Shown here: positions 1 through 11,444 of the stretch, in pieces
How the letters are laid out: the number at the start of each line of letters is the position of its first letter
How positions within the stretch are numbered: the stretch's first letter is position 1
From: Volvox africanus
Lineage: Eukaryota; Chlorophyta; Chlorophyceae; Chlamydomonadales; Volvocaceae
Direction: 5' to 3'
Length of the DNA: 64,000 bases
Assembly: GCA_030268105.1 (NCBI GenBank)
Contig: BSDZ01000013.1
Location: 217,501 to 281,500, forward strand
Notes under the pieces: generated by a model
The model's input: only the letters and a program-made list of their open reading frames with translations
Databases searched by the model: none
Told to the model about the DNA's origin: nothing
Translations under genes and position numbers: made by a program

Positions 1-425
1 ATGCGCCCCTATGTTTCACATGTACGGATACGCGAGGAGCTCCCTGTCATGGTTCACGTTCAGGTGAGTGATAATTACGAAATCCTTGTTTAGGGTTGTT
101 AATAATTTCGAAAGGAAACTCCGTCAGCTTTGTCAGACCGCCCGACCCTGATCGGTAGTTCTTGGTTGTTCGAAACTACTCAGTCAAAAACGGAAACAGT
201 TGGGCCGAACGAATCCTCAAATAAATGATGTAAAAAAGTGTCGTCACAAACTCCATCATGGCAGCAGCGCTATATTGGTTCCTAACTGACGTGATCGGCC
301 TCCAGGCCACCAGGCCACCAGGCCGCAGTGGCATCGTTGCCGCCCGCATAGCCCCCGGAGCCCTCCCCCCCAGGCCCTCTCGACACTTGATAGCGGCATT
401 CTGACTCACCTACATGTGGCCGTCT
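1..425. other. left edge, no gene assigned
   Basis: This stretch lies downstream of the pTAC5-like gene. Bases 1-62 on the plus strand end in a good splice donor (CAG followed by GTGAGT) and could be the tail of an exon from a gene entering from the left, but about 20 codons are too few to identify it. A tandem CCAGGCCA-type motif lies near 303-330. No CxxCxGxG zinc-finger coding was found on the minus strand here. Confidence 0.3.
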
Positions 426-1724
426 TTAGCCTCCTTCCCTATCCTCGCCCGCCATTCTTACGATGCTTACGATGCTTACGTCTAGGTCTCTGAAACCAGG
501 ACAAGTAATATGCATCCATCAAGCTACACCACAGCCACCACCGCAACTACGCCCACGCTGCCCCACAGCCATGTTCTCCCAGCTCGTGCACCCCGTAACA
601 GTTGATTTGGGTTAAAACCCTTAACCCCCCTCATCCCCTCCGAAACCAATCCTCACGGGCCCCTCCCTCCCCTCACCCCCCCGGCCCCTCACGTCCGCCG
701 CTCCCAGCGCTGCTCCCCGAGCAACCAAACCCTTCCCTGACTGACACCGTCCATATCGTCCTCGTAGCCCCCGTCCTCATCGTCACTGTTGAGTACGGCC
801 ATTCGTACAGAGTATAAATCCTTTGGTGCCGCTTCAGCGCCTAGCAGCCCCCTCCAACTGCGCTCGTCACACACACCGCTTTCCGGCAGAGAATTGCAAC
901 TCTGCGGTTCACGTTACGGCGGGCGCGAGGGCAGAGGTGTGTAAGGTGTTGGGGTGTTGGGGTCGTCCGAGTGGCCCAAGAGGTTACCGTTAGGGCGGCC
1001 GTTGTGATGATTATCTATAATTGAAGGATGAAAGCATGGATCACGCAAACGCTATAACGGAATCGACAACCATTAAAAACTAATAATTACCAGCAATTAC
1101 CGAACTGCATTGTTAAGGTATTTCAACGGACCTGGAAGTATTTGAGGGCGGTCAGGGTCGAGTCGCCGAACTGCCACCAGCGCATGTCGTCATCACCGCA
1201 GTGGAAGCCGTTATTCGACAAGGCAACCTGCGGAGCGGTCCCCCCCCCCACACACACATACGGTATCAGAACGTCATGCAGTGGCACATGCAAAAGATAC
1301 GTGCTGTGCTGTGCTGTGCTGCACTGTGCGGAAAGACAGCAGTATCCTTCAACCCCCTCAGCACTCGCACGGACGTAACGGTGTGTATTTCTGGTCAAAT
1401 GGGGCACCCCTTTCCCGTCTGAACCCCCAACCCATCACTTGACTGCCTCTCCCGCTTCCGTCCGTCCGTCTGTCCGTCTGGCTCCCTCCCCGCACATACA
1501 TACACAACTACACATTTACACATTTACACACACCACCCCACCAAACTAAACTAAACTTATCGCTCCCCCTCCGCACCTGCAGGGCATGCACCTCCCTTCC
1601 CCCGTCTCCCTCCATCAGCACGGGCCACTTGTTGAGATCCCCTGGAGGACCGCTCGCGGTGGCGGCAGCGGGGCCGGACGCGGCTGGTAACCTCCCAGAC
1701 GATGACGTCACCGTCGCGGCACCG

Positions 1725-1766
<42 letters not shown>

Positions 1767-2367
1767 ACTACAGCTGGTGTCGTCGTCGTCGTCGTCGTCG
1801 TTGGCGTCCGGCTGTACAGCTCCTCCGCCACCTCCGCCCCCAGCAGCGCGGTCCAGGTGGTTCGGTCCACGACGCCGATTTCCGGAATGCGCTCCGAAGC
1901 CTGGAACGCCAACACTGCTGCCAGAGTGCCCTCCCCGAAGAACCAGTTCTCCATGTCGTCATCGCCTGGGAAGAAGCCCCGCTCCTCCAGGGCCGAGTGG
2001 AGGCGGGACAGCCAAAAGATGTCGTCGTCGCCCGAAACCAGATCGGGGGGCGGGTCCTGACGGAGGGACGAGGGGGGAGGGAGGGGGGAGGGAGGGATCG
2101 TTGGGGAGAGGGTGCTGATGATGAGAGGGTCTTTTGCCGCTGTGACCAGCAAAGGACGACAGCGGGAACCTAGTCGGTCACTGCCGCAACGACCTTCGGG
2201 TCGGTATCTGCTTTCGTACCCGGCACGTAGCTGCGAGGGGTTACCGTCCCCCCTTCTTCCCCTTTCCCCCCTCCTCTCGAGGTGGCCGCATTCGGGGGAG
2301 GTATTCAATTCCGGCACTGGGGCTGGGGGATATCGCTCGCAACGTACATAAAACAAACAAGACAGTT

Positions 2368-2415
<48 letters not shown>

Positions 2416-4090
2416 CGCAAACACACACGCGCGCGGGTGCACACGCACACAAATGTCGTACCGTCGGCGCCGCCTTCGCGACCTCCACCGGCACCTCCGC
2501 TGCTTCCATCGCTGACTTGCTGTCCTCGCCTCCTGTCGCTGTACCGTACGACACTGACGTCGCCGACGCCGACGCTGACGCCGCAACAGCCGTGAAACCA
2601 CCCATCGTATCAAATAGCACAGGTGGCTGCGGCAGCGGTACCGGTGCTGCCTGAGTCGCTGGCGGCGGCGCCGCTTCTGCCGGCTGTGTGTCGAACTTAG
2701 CAATCGACATGATGTCTCCCGCGTCGACGGCGGCGATAGCGGCGGCGATAGAGGCGGCGGCGGCGGCGCTTGCGGGATGCGCTGCCGTGGCCGCTGCAGA
2801 CTTGAACAGGTCGGCAAGTGAGTTCAGAGCTGCAGTGGTGGCGGCGGCAGCAGGGAACTGAACGGGTCAGGACATCAGCCGGATATAGCGCACCAAAGCC
2901 GTAATCTTCCACAATTTCATTACAACCGTTTAACCGCTAACTGCCAGTAGTTGACTATAACGAGAATCCTTCGGACCTGGCACATTCGTGGAAGTGCTGG
3001 AAGCGCCGCTGGATGCGGTGATGCGGGATGAAGACGATGGCGATTTCAGCGACAGCGATGACGCTGGAGATGCTGACGGTGGCGGTTGGATGAGCTGCGG
3101 CGGTGACGGAATTGTCGACGGCGGTGATGTCGCTGAATCGGCGGCGAGGAGTGAAACATAAGGCCCGATATGAAACACTCAGGAGGACTCAGTCGAAAGA
3201 AGCTGTCTGTTCATACCAGAGCTTTCGTTCATCCAGTGGAATCCGTAACGCGCAAAATACCTAGTGTCGTACGTCTTTGACTCTCTAAGAAGCAAAAGCG
3301 TGCCCCATGCTGTGTCGAAACAAAGCCCAACGAGCGGCCGAGAGACATGAGAAAACACCCAGCCCCGATGGAAAGGGCGACGGGGCCGCATGGGGATTGC
3401 TGGCGGCAAAGACGTCATTTGCGCCTCACCTCCTAATAAATGAAACATCAAATTTATTCAGTTATTTTTATTGGTCACTTATGCATCACGGGTTTATTCT
3501 TAAGATCCCAACCTGACCCCGACCGCCCCTCCCCGCCGACGATGTAACCTCACCCGCAGCGGGGGAACTGCTGCTGCTGGTGCTGTCGCCCCCAGAGATT
3601 GCAAGGGGCTGGTGGCCTGAGGGTGCAGAGAGTCCGGAGAGGCGCGCAACCATATCCAGCAGCACCCGCTGCTGCTCCAGGAGTTTATCGACCTGTCCCC
3701 GGGTCGCAGCAAGCTCCGAAAGCAAGAAGCGCTCTCGATCAATGTACGCCTGTGTTTTCATAAGATGTGCTTTTGTACAGCCGGTGACGGGGCAGTTCCA
3801 TTTGGGCTTTCCTTTTCGCTTTGTTCCTGGTGGTCATTTAAGCCCATCACACTGACCTGAAGCTCCGCGGTGCCGCTAAAGAAAGGCGCAACCTCATCGA
3901 TATGTTTCTGGTCTTTGTAATCTTTTTTCGCGAAGACTGCTACTGTCAACACCCGTCCGCACGTTCCCGTCGGGGTATGAGAAATGGACCGTCTTTGCGC
4001 GATAACAACATGACGACCAAACGCTTTCCTGTCTACCGGAGCTTCGAAACGATTAGTAGCTCCCGCTTGCGGTGGCCTACGTACTAACAT
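426..4090 (-). CDS. pTAC5-like plastid protein with two peptidoglycan-binding-like domains
   Basis: Eight-exon model on the minus strand: 4090-3857, 3749-3554, 3132-2977, 2829-2462, 2056-1577, 1227-1132, 901-693 and provisionally 489-426; about 600 residues. The phases close throughout. The first about 55 residues are Arg/Ser-rich and acid-poor, like a chloroplast transit peptide. Residues about 85-115 (YIDRERFLLSELAATRGQVD onward) form a coiled coil. Two peptidoglycan_binding_1-like folds follow at about 328-391 and 470-531, sharing GFxxGDDDM..W.FG..TL.A...FQ....P..GV.D...W..LLG. Then comes GRVWLLGEQRWE, which resembles by eye a stretch of Arabidopsis pTAC5, a plastid nucleoid/transcription protein. 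That family normally ends in a DnaJ-type CxxCxGxG finger, which is not seen here; either it is lost or the last exon is wrong. The exon-3 donor (GTCCGA) is weak. A role in plastid transcription or redox control is inferred from the family only. Confidence 0.72.
1729..1801 (-). repeat. coding hexa/trinucleotide repeats (Thr-Ala and Thr runs)
   Basis: Within exon 5 of the pTAC5-like gene, a (GTCGCC)n run encodes alternating Thr-Ala, and a neighbouring (GTC)n run encodes about eight Thr. They form the linker between the two peptidoglycan-binding-like domains. Both keep the frame, so length changes would only lengthen or shorten the linker. Confidence 0.85.
2369..2410. repeat. (AC)n microsatellite
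   Basis: About 21 AC units lie in intron 4 of the pTAC5-like gene, about 50 bases downstream of that intron's donor (minus-strand sense). Confidence 0.95.
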
Positions 4091-5957
4091 CACTGTTAAC
4101 GTATTCGCAGTTCACGAGACGCGGAAAAGATTAGGAAGACGCGCCAGCTGAGCTTTCAATTTTATGTTTGACGAAATAAATTATTTGACTTATCGCTTTT
4201 ACTCCGCAGGCTACGCGGCCGCCACTGCAAAATATCCTAACCGTTATTACCGTTTTCGGCTGACGGATGCCGTATGAATCACAACAGCATACATCGGCAG
4301 ACCAGGACCTCAGCTATGGCATTCTGGCAGCAAAGTGCCCCGATTGTTTTTTAAATGTATATTGTCAATGTATAATAAGTACTGGTTGCTCACAGCTCTG
4401 ACAGGACTTACACCCAGGTTCTGAGTCCTTCGAGCTTATGCGTTGCCATCCATCCTTCCCTCCAGCAGCCATTTCACTTTCCTCCAATATTCCCACCAGG
4501 CTCGACCGCCTCCAAGATGCAAGAATCTCACCATCCCCAATTCTCAGCACGACATGCCCTCCTGGACCTCGTACAAGGCAACCCTACTCAGGAGAGACAT
4601 CCAAATGCCAGGACGACCCAAATGCCGTACTATATTCAACCTGCCAAGCCTTCTCGACAACCGCTGATGAAGTGTTAGAAGCGCCAACTCCCGTACACGT
4701 TTCGCCGTACAAGCACAGCGAGCATGTGTTTCTCTCCAAGAATACACCCACCGTTCGGTAACATAATGTGCAAGTGTCTGCTACAACGGCCGGCCGTGGC
4801 AACGGATTAAACAACAAACTACGAACCGCATAATCCTGCAACGCCCATAGCATACCCGCCCAAACGCGCCAGCCGCCACCAATTCAGCCATCTCGGCACC
4901 TCCTGGGTACCTCACATTGCCCAGCAAGGTTGCAGCCTTTAAGTCTACGCGTCTGTCGTAAGTACGGTAGAAAATACACAAACACATACACACACGTAGA
5001 GATGATCTGCTTCCACCTTCCCTCCTTACCCGATACACACACACGCATTCACGCGCGCGCACATGTGCCCACACAAATTTACACGCGCACGCATATCATT
5101 TCCTCTTCCCCTGTCCCAGCTCGTCCCAGCTCGTCCGCATCGCCCACCTAGCCCGCACGAGTACAGACCCACACAGCAGCAATCGCGCGCATGGCTACGT
5201 CGCACCGTCAGCACGTCCGAATGCACACCAGATGTGTGTTTGGTTCGCCGCATTGAGGCAGTCTGAGGCACCTGAGGCACAGGAAGAGACGCAGACACCA
5301 CAGCGCAGCACCGCGAACAGCCAGATAGCCAGACAGACGTGAGATCGCGAAAGATATAATGAGAGCAAAAACACACCGCAGCAGACAAACGCAATGCCGT
5401 ACGGGTGCAATGCATCCCTCAGAAACCTCGACTGCGCGCGCGGGTCCCTACCCCCCTGGAGCGGGCCTCCGCCCCGTCCGAGGACCCCTTCGCGTCGAAG
5501 GGCACAAAACCGCCAGCCTCCGCGCCACACACACACACACACAGACGCGTGCACGTGAAAAAGGTCATAAATATGTCGTATACGTTGTTGGTGAGAGTTC
5601 ATGCAGCAGCCCAAACTTGTATTTAGCACCGGTAACGCCACCGACAGCGACCCCCTCCCCCCGGGCGATTGGTCCTTCCCTGGATCTTAGCCGTTGGTCG
5701 CTACCCCTTGTGTGTAAGTGTATCGGGGGATACCCCCTGGATGGGGGTTGAGTCTTTGCCGAGAACAATACCGAAGCACCGACAGTACCTGACCGCCCTC
5801 CTGCACGTCACAAGCCAATCATAGCCAGCCCTCCTGCACGCGCGCACATGCATTGCCGCAGCCGTAAAAGTTGCGGACCCATGGGTCGGTCCATCCTGCC
5901 TTGGAAAAAAGGTCCTTTGCGACCCCATTATTATTATTTTTACCACCCTCCTTGTAA
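4091..5957. other. intergenic: pTAC5-like promoter and hydrolase 3' region
   Basis: This spans the upstream region of the pTAC5-like gene and the region after the stop of the hydrolase gene, both on the minus strand. Open frames here show no recognisable domain or codon pattern. CA-rich tracts occur around 5035-5095 and 5520-5545. A minus-strand TGTAA (TTACA at 5079-5083) is a candidate poly(A) signal for the hydrolase, about 875 bases past its stop. Confidence 0.4.
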
Positions 5958-6867
5958 TCACACGAGAGGTTTACGATCCAGCAGTGGCGTTAACGGCGGC
6001 AGGGGTGGCAGCCGCCCCCGCACATTGTACGACGCCAGCTCCGGAGGCAGCGTCCCCAGTGTACGACGCTGCCCCAGCGGTGCCAGCGGCGTTAGTGCTG
6101 GCAGCGGGCCCAGCACGCTGCCGCTGCTTGCCGTCGGGGTCGTGTCTCCCGGCTGCGCGATGGGTCGCACCATTCGTCCGCTGAACGAGTAGCGGCGGGC
6201 CGGCAGTGGCGGCGGCGCCTCCGGACTATCCACCGACCCCACCCCTCCTGGTGCCAGCGGCTCGTGCTCCGGCATCCGTTCCAACATCGACATCGACCGC
6301 GTCAATACGGGTGCCGAGCTGCGCTCTGCCCTCTCAACCTCCACGGCCCCCGCTGGTGAGGGCTCCGCTGCCGCTCCTGCCGCCTCCGCAGGCTCCGTCT
6401 CCACGACGGCGGCGGCGCCCGTCGCCCCCTTCTCCCTTTCCTCCTTCACTTCTGCTTTCTCCGCAGCTGTATTCTCCCTACCCGCTTCCGCCTCCGCCGG
6501 CAATGCCTCCGCCTCCGCCGCGTCTCCGCCGCCCAGCTCCCCGGGCCCCGTGCCTGCCTCCTCCTGACCCCCGGGCGCCTCGTCGAGCCCCCGCGTGAGG
6601 GCGCCGCTGTTCGTTGCGTGCGCCGCCAGCCATGCAGTGGTCTCCTCCAACAGCGCCTCCCACCCCTCCTCCTTCGTCAGCACGTGCCACTGCTCGGTTA
6701 GCAAACGCACCGTCTTGTCGGTCGACTGCGGGTGCGCGCAGAAGGGTTTTAGGTTGGGCGGTTGCGGGTCGCGGAGGGGGGAGAAATGTACAGAGGGCTG
6801 GGTAAGCCGGGTATGTCTGGGTTTGGTTTGAAGACACGGTTCGGGTGGGTGAGCGTTACCGTATATG

Positions 6868-6918
<51 letters not shown>

Positions 6919-9900
6919 CTCGGGGGCAGAGACTGCCATTGCAAAGATGTAAAGAAAGGTACAACTCAGGAAAAAGCAGGATGGCTTGACATGATGGCCG
7001 TACAGATGGCACCTAATGACATTTTCATCGACTATCCGTACATCTGGATCTAAGTCAAGACCCAGGTTGCTCTAACACGTAGAATCTGCATTCTGCCCCC
7101 CTCCCCTCCCCTCGCCTCTTCGTCACCCCCTGCTTCCCTCCCTCACCGCCGCTCGCTCGTTCAGCCGTCTGGATCCCTCCGGGTCCGCGTACGAGTCCTT
7201 TTCCGAATGAAACACCAGCAGCGGCACCACCAGCCCTTCCATACCCCCCTCCGCCGCCAGCTGCCCGATCGCGGAGGACAGCTCAGCAGCGGTACGACTG
7301 TTCCGCTGACCCCCGTCGTGAACGAAGGGGTCTGTGTAAGGCGGTGAGGGGGGGGGGGACCACAGGGAGGGCTTAGACACGCACACGGGTATGTGATCTG
7401 GACTCCGTGTCCCCCGGGGAACAGACCTCGCCCGACACCCCGGCCCTCGCGAGAGGGACCCTTCTCTGAAACCCCAACACTCCTTCACGACACGGCTCCG
7501 TCCGAACCACCCTCTCCCAACTGAAGTCTAAGGGCTACTTGCCCCTTCTTCTCCCCTTCCGGGAGAGGAGGTCCAGTTCCCACCTGCGGCCCAGGCCTCC
7601 AGAATCCAGGAGGCGGGTTGCTCCGAAGCCGTGGAGCCCTCTCCGTCCTCCGAATCGGGGCGCAATTTGAGCCCCAACCTGGTAAACAGCGGGCCGGAGC
7701 GGCGGGGCGGCAATGTGGTCAGTTGCTCGCCCGTCTCGCTCCCTCCACAAACCCACAAACCCATCAGGACAGCGCAACTGTTTATTCCAAACTCCACATC
7801 CATTCGAGCTTTCGCCTGACCGTCCTGCGTTCTGGCGCAGACCAGCTTCTTGACCCTCGCACCCCTCTGCGTCCATCCAATCGAAAATTCGGTGATATTC
7901 ATCTCGGCCCCCCCCCATCACGAATATTCAATACCCCACGAATATTCAATGCCTGCCCCTGGCGCCCCAACCACCACCCAGTTGCTCTGATATCGCCTAC
8001 GTCCCCCCCACCTCAAGCTGCCGCTCTTCTTCGCGGCTGGTTCCAGAGAGGGGGAGAGCAGTGGGGACAAGAGGACCAACCCAGCAAACCGATGAGGCTG
8101 CGGGGGAGGGGAGAGGAGTGCGCAGCGGCCAGTGGGCAACGGTTAGGGGGGGGTACAGTTGGTGCGATTGATTAAGTCCATCTGCTCTTCAGCTCTCCAG
8201 TCGCCAGAGGACCAGGAGGACCAGAGGAGGGCCGAGTCAAATGGTCAAAGCTTGAACAGCTATGTGGACAAATGGTGGCAGCAAAACAGTCTAGCCCCAT
8301 GTGAGCCCATCGACGTCGGAGATCCGAACCGCATCTTCTGAAGGCCGCTCTGACAGCATCTCGCGAGCGGTGTATCACACCGGATGGCGTCAACAACAAC
8401 GTGCAAAATGATGACCCCGTCTTCGTCCCCATCTCGTCCCCTCCTCCTCTCCAATTGTCGCGCCCTTTGTAGTGCTGATGAAAGATTTATGGAAATGCCG
8501 TTGTAAGTTACGGAATAACTACCTGGTGAGTTTAGATGAGGATTAACCTACACCACGATTCCAGTCTGTCGAGAGAATCCCTGTAAGACGTTAGGGTTAA
8601 TCAACGAATCCAGACAGACCACAGAGCTCTTTTTCACTCTCCCCGCAAAGATCATGTATGATCTTTGGAGGGAAATGAGAGATGGACTGCTCAGGAGTAG
8701 GAAGAGTCAAAAAGGTTTGGGGGAGCCAAATCCGCCCAAGACATTTACGGCTGTGGCGATTACGGCTACTTCCCCGCCCTCCCCTCCCCCCCTCCCTTCC
8801 GGCGGCCACGGCTTCCACTCACTCGTTTCAAACAGGCCAGGGTTGCCGCCAGACCACCCATGCTGTGACCGACCAAGAAGTACGGCGCTTCCTTGGGGAA
8901 AGCTGAGCTGCCGCTCTCGAGCACGTCACTGCACCAACAACGAATACAGGCAACACGACCTTCATCAGGGATTTGTGTTGGGGTCCCAAATGATGGGATT
9001 GGAAGGACAAAGCTTTTTGGGTTCGAAGCCGCAGTCAGGACAGTCAGGCCGAGTCGCCACTCCCCCCTTCATTCCTCCCAGGTTTTGGTTCCACCCGCGT
9101 CCCACCCACGCCATCTAGATACGCGTGGAAGCCCTCCTATACATCTGGCTCCGAATAAAGCCCCTTATCCGGAGCCAGAGGTGTTAACCCTGTATGCGTT
9201 AAGCTATCAGGAACCCCATTGAGTCTCACTCGGACAGCAGTAGCAGATTGTCCACGTGCGTTTGGAACTTGTTTTTGGGCCGTACACCCGTGGATCTGCC
9301 GTAGCCTTGGTGGTCTATGCCGCATACCGAAAAGCCGGCCCGGTTGAAAGCCTCCACCCATGACCCCTCGTACAGGTTAGGAAGGCCTGCGCCCTATCGG
9401 GATTGGATTAATGGTAGGGATTGTGGGTGAGGAGATGGAGGCCTTGAGGTGTTAGTCATCGGCGCGCTCCTTGTGTACCCCAGCGACGGTTGCTGCACCG
9501 CAGGTGAGCGATGTTGTAGCTAAACCATACATAAATGGTTCAAATACATATGTCCTTAAAAATCTGCCAGTAACATTCAGAAAACCTATTCGCGCCGTGT
9601 TGTGGTCTGCATCTTGCAACTGAACGGGCCGCGGTGCGTCAATTGCTTTGCGAAGCCGAAATACTTAGAAAAGAAATCATTCCAGTATATTAAAAACACC
9701 ATAATAGATGCCAAGGCAAATACACAAGCCAGCGCACACCATGCTGCAGGCCAATTGCTATAACGCCTAGGCACCAGATTAACCCTCCAGGACATACCTT
9801 GAATTTAAGATAATCAAAACATGTATAAGCTGCATTTCCGTGAACCAACTGGATGATCCCCTTGAGCGGAACATCAGGGTTAGCAGGCCAGAGGTATGCA

Positions 9901-10016
9901 AACAGGGCGGCGCCATCTTCATTTTCCAGTAATTTAGAGTAACCATGTTGTCCAAGGTAGTCCTTCTCCTCATCAAACTTCGGATGAACTTCGTTGCGGG
10001 AGAGGCAGGAGCCCAT
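5958..10016 (-). CDS. monoacylglycerol-lipase-like alpha/beta hydrolase, N-myristoylation signal, long C-terminal extension
   Basis: Exons seen: 10016-9798, 9393-9230, 8928-8823, 8097-8012, an unresolved exon within 8011-7332, 7331-7147 and 6725-5958. The only in-frame ATG gives MGSCLSRN, an N-myristoylation consensus with an adjacent Cys for palmitoylation, so the enzyme is probably anchored to a cytosolic membrane face. Family marks (hydrolase_4/MGLL): the oxyanion HG in IIQLVHGN, then VCGIDHQGYGRSTG, nucleophile elbow GHSMGG (Ser about 150), FAGLVLLSPLLS, the Asp region LLVFHSEKDSYADPEGS, and the catalytic His in EQWHVLTKE. The expected reaction is hydrolysis of monoacylglycerol or a related lysolipid. 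After the last catalytic helix (AWLAAHAT), the final exon adds about 215 residues rich in Glu/Ala and then Pro/Ser/Arg (e.g. RRYSFSGRM), probably disordered. Exon 2 uses a weak acceptor (GATAG), chosen because it restores LYEGSWVEAFN. Confidence 0.85.
6866..6918. repeat. (GT)n microsatellite
   Basis: An almost perfect GT run lies in the hydrolase intron before its last exon, about 140 bases upstream of the exon 7 acceptor in minus-strand sense. Confidence 0.95.
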
Positions 10017-11444
10017 TTCCACACGAAAGCGAGTAAAGTTGCAGCGTTAAATCATCAACATGAAGATTAATAATATAAGTATAAATGGTAGTGGATTGAG
10101 TCCAATTGTTTCTGAATAGAAGGCAGGCCAGGAAAGTGTGCGCCCACTAAGACGCTTGCGAGCTTAAGTGCGAACTTAGTACTGTAATATCGATGCGTAC
10201 GTGCTTAAGTATCAATTGACTCGAACTATCGTGCACACCGATGCCGCTGCTGTCTCTAAGGCTGTTCCAACTGACGTTGTGGATCCAGGCACCGGTATGC
10301 AACCGAGGAAGCGTTATCTTACAAAAATCGTACGTATTATTAGTACATTGATAGAATTGTTAAATAAATGGTGTCCGGAGGAAAGCCTCTTGCGACACGC
10401 TTGGGGTCGATCCGGTGTTGGTGGCTGGAATATGCTGACAGCAGAGCGGAGGCTGACAGCAATGCTCGCGGTGCAAATCCAGTCCGAGGATGAAAACAAT
10501 TATTTAGCCACTTATTCTACGTATTGCGTGTTCTTGCCATCATGACCTTATGTTGTCAATAATTCCCTAATAACACATTCCCATATCGCATCTTATGAAC
10601 AAAGATAGGCGTAGAATGGCATCCCCGCGCCGTCTTGACTGTGCCGGCCGTGATGCGACTGCTGAGGGCGTGAAAGGGCATGCCGGCCCGCACCGGCTTG
10701 GGGTCAGACCCCTTACAATCCCTGCTCACCGTCCGGTTACCGTAAACGGCTATTGAGATAGTATCGGCAAACACAATGCTATGACTAATGTACATGGTGC
10801 AGCCATACTTATTTACACGTATCATTACATTGCCCTGCCACCGTACCCCTCGTCTGCAGTGCGCCACATCCCCTGGAAACCCGTTCCAGCCTGTCGGATA
10901 AAACCCCCATACAAATCCGATAAATACCAGAACGAATAAAACCCCTCCAATCTGTCCCTAAACAAAGTAGCAGTCTTGTGGATGCCCAGCATCAGTTTCT
11001 GGATGTTTTCGAGTTTGTTATGCTTTCGGATGCTGCGTAAAGGTTGTTGAATGTCTCCCCTCTGCACACATACTGTTGTGCTCTGCTGCATCACACACCC
11101 TCGACACTTATCGACGGAGCGGAACCGTCAGGGAGCGTACTCTTTGGATTTTATTGAAGACGTCCATGAACCACTGGCCAACCTCGTCAAACCCGTCGTC
11201 AATTTATAGTAGCCCCTCGAAACGTGTCTGCTTGTACAACGTTTATATTCCGCAAGTGCTATTCATTACAGAGCTTCCTTAAGCTTGATTTAAGTTATGT
11301 TCCAACAAAGTATCTGTGTATGCAACTGTACATTTTCCGTCTTTCACGGGCGGGTTGGTTAGTCGTACCATTTCAAGGAGCGTTTACGATCATCATAACC
11401 GTTGATGGAATGGCATAATATGATATGTCATTGTATCTTCGGAG
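10017..11444. other. divergent intergenic region between hydrolase and PLAA genes
   Basis: The two flanking genes read away from each other, so both promoters lie here. A plus-strand open frame at 10201-10545 (114 codons) has no recognisable domain and no visible splice partners; I do not call it a gene. The middle part may hold a transposase relic, listed separately. Confidence 0.5.
10580..11215 (-). pseudogene. possible piggyBac-like transposase relic
   Basis: On the minus strand, broken frames contain FDEVGQWFMDVFNKIQ followed after a frame change by ISVEGV. This recalls the piggyBac stretch before the catalytic motif SVDE, with D-E changed to E-G. Further on, KPVRAGMPFHALSSRITAG recalls the family's KPVKWGFK..L....TGY. 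The two parts are about 350 bases apart, much farther than in an intact enzyme, and in-frame stops are present. The match is by eye only, and the region may instead be unrelated. Confidence 0.25.

Noticed and set aside
1..62. Plus-strand exon-like end with donor GTGAGT
   Set aside because: Too short to assign; kept only as a note on the left edge.
1508..2710. Minus-strand 400-codon frame as a single exon
   Set aside because: It reads through an AC microsatellite (the Val-Cys run) and two introns. Splice borders and domain continuity show it contains parts of two exons.
9019..9029. GGTTCGAAGCC, a tRNA B-box match
   Set aside because: No A box or clover-leaf pairing nearby; it lies within a hydrolase intron.
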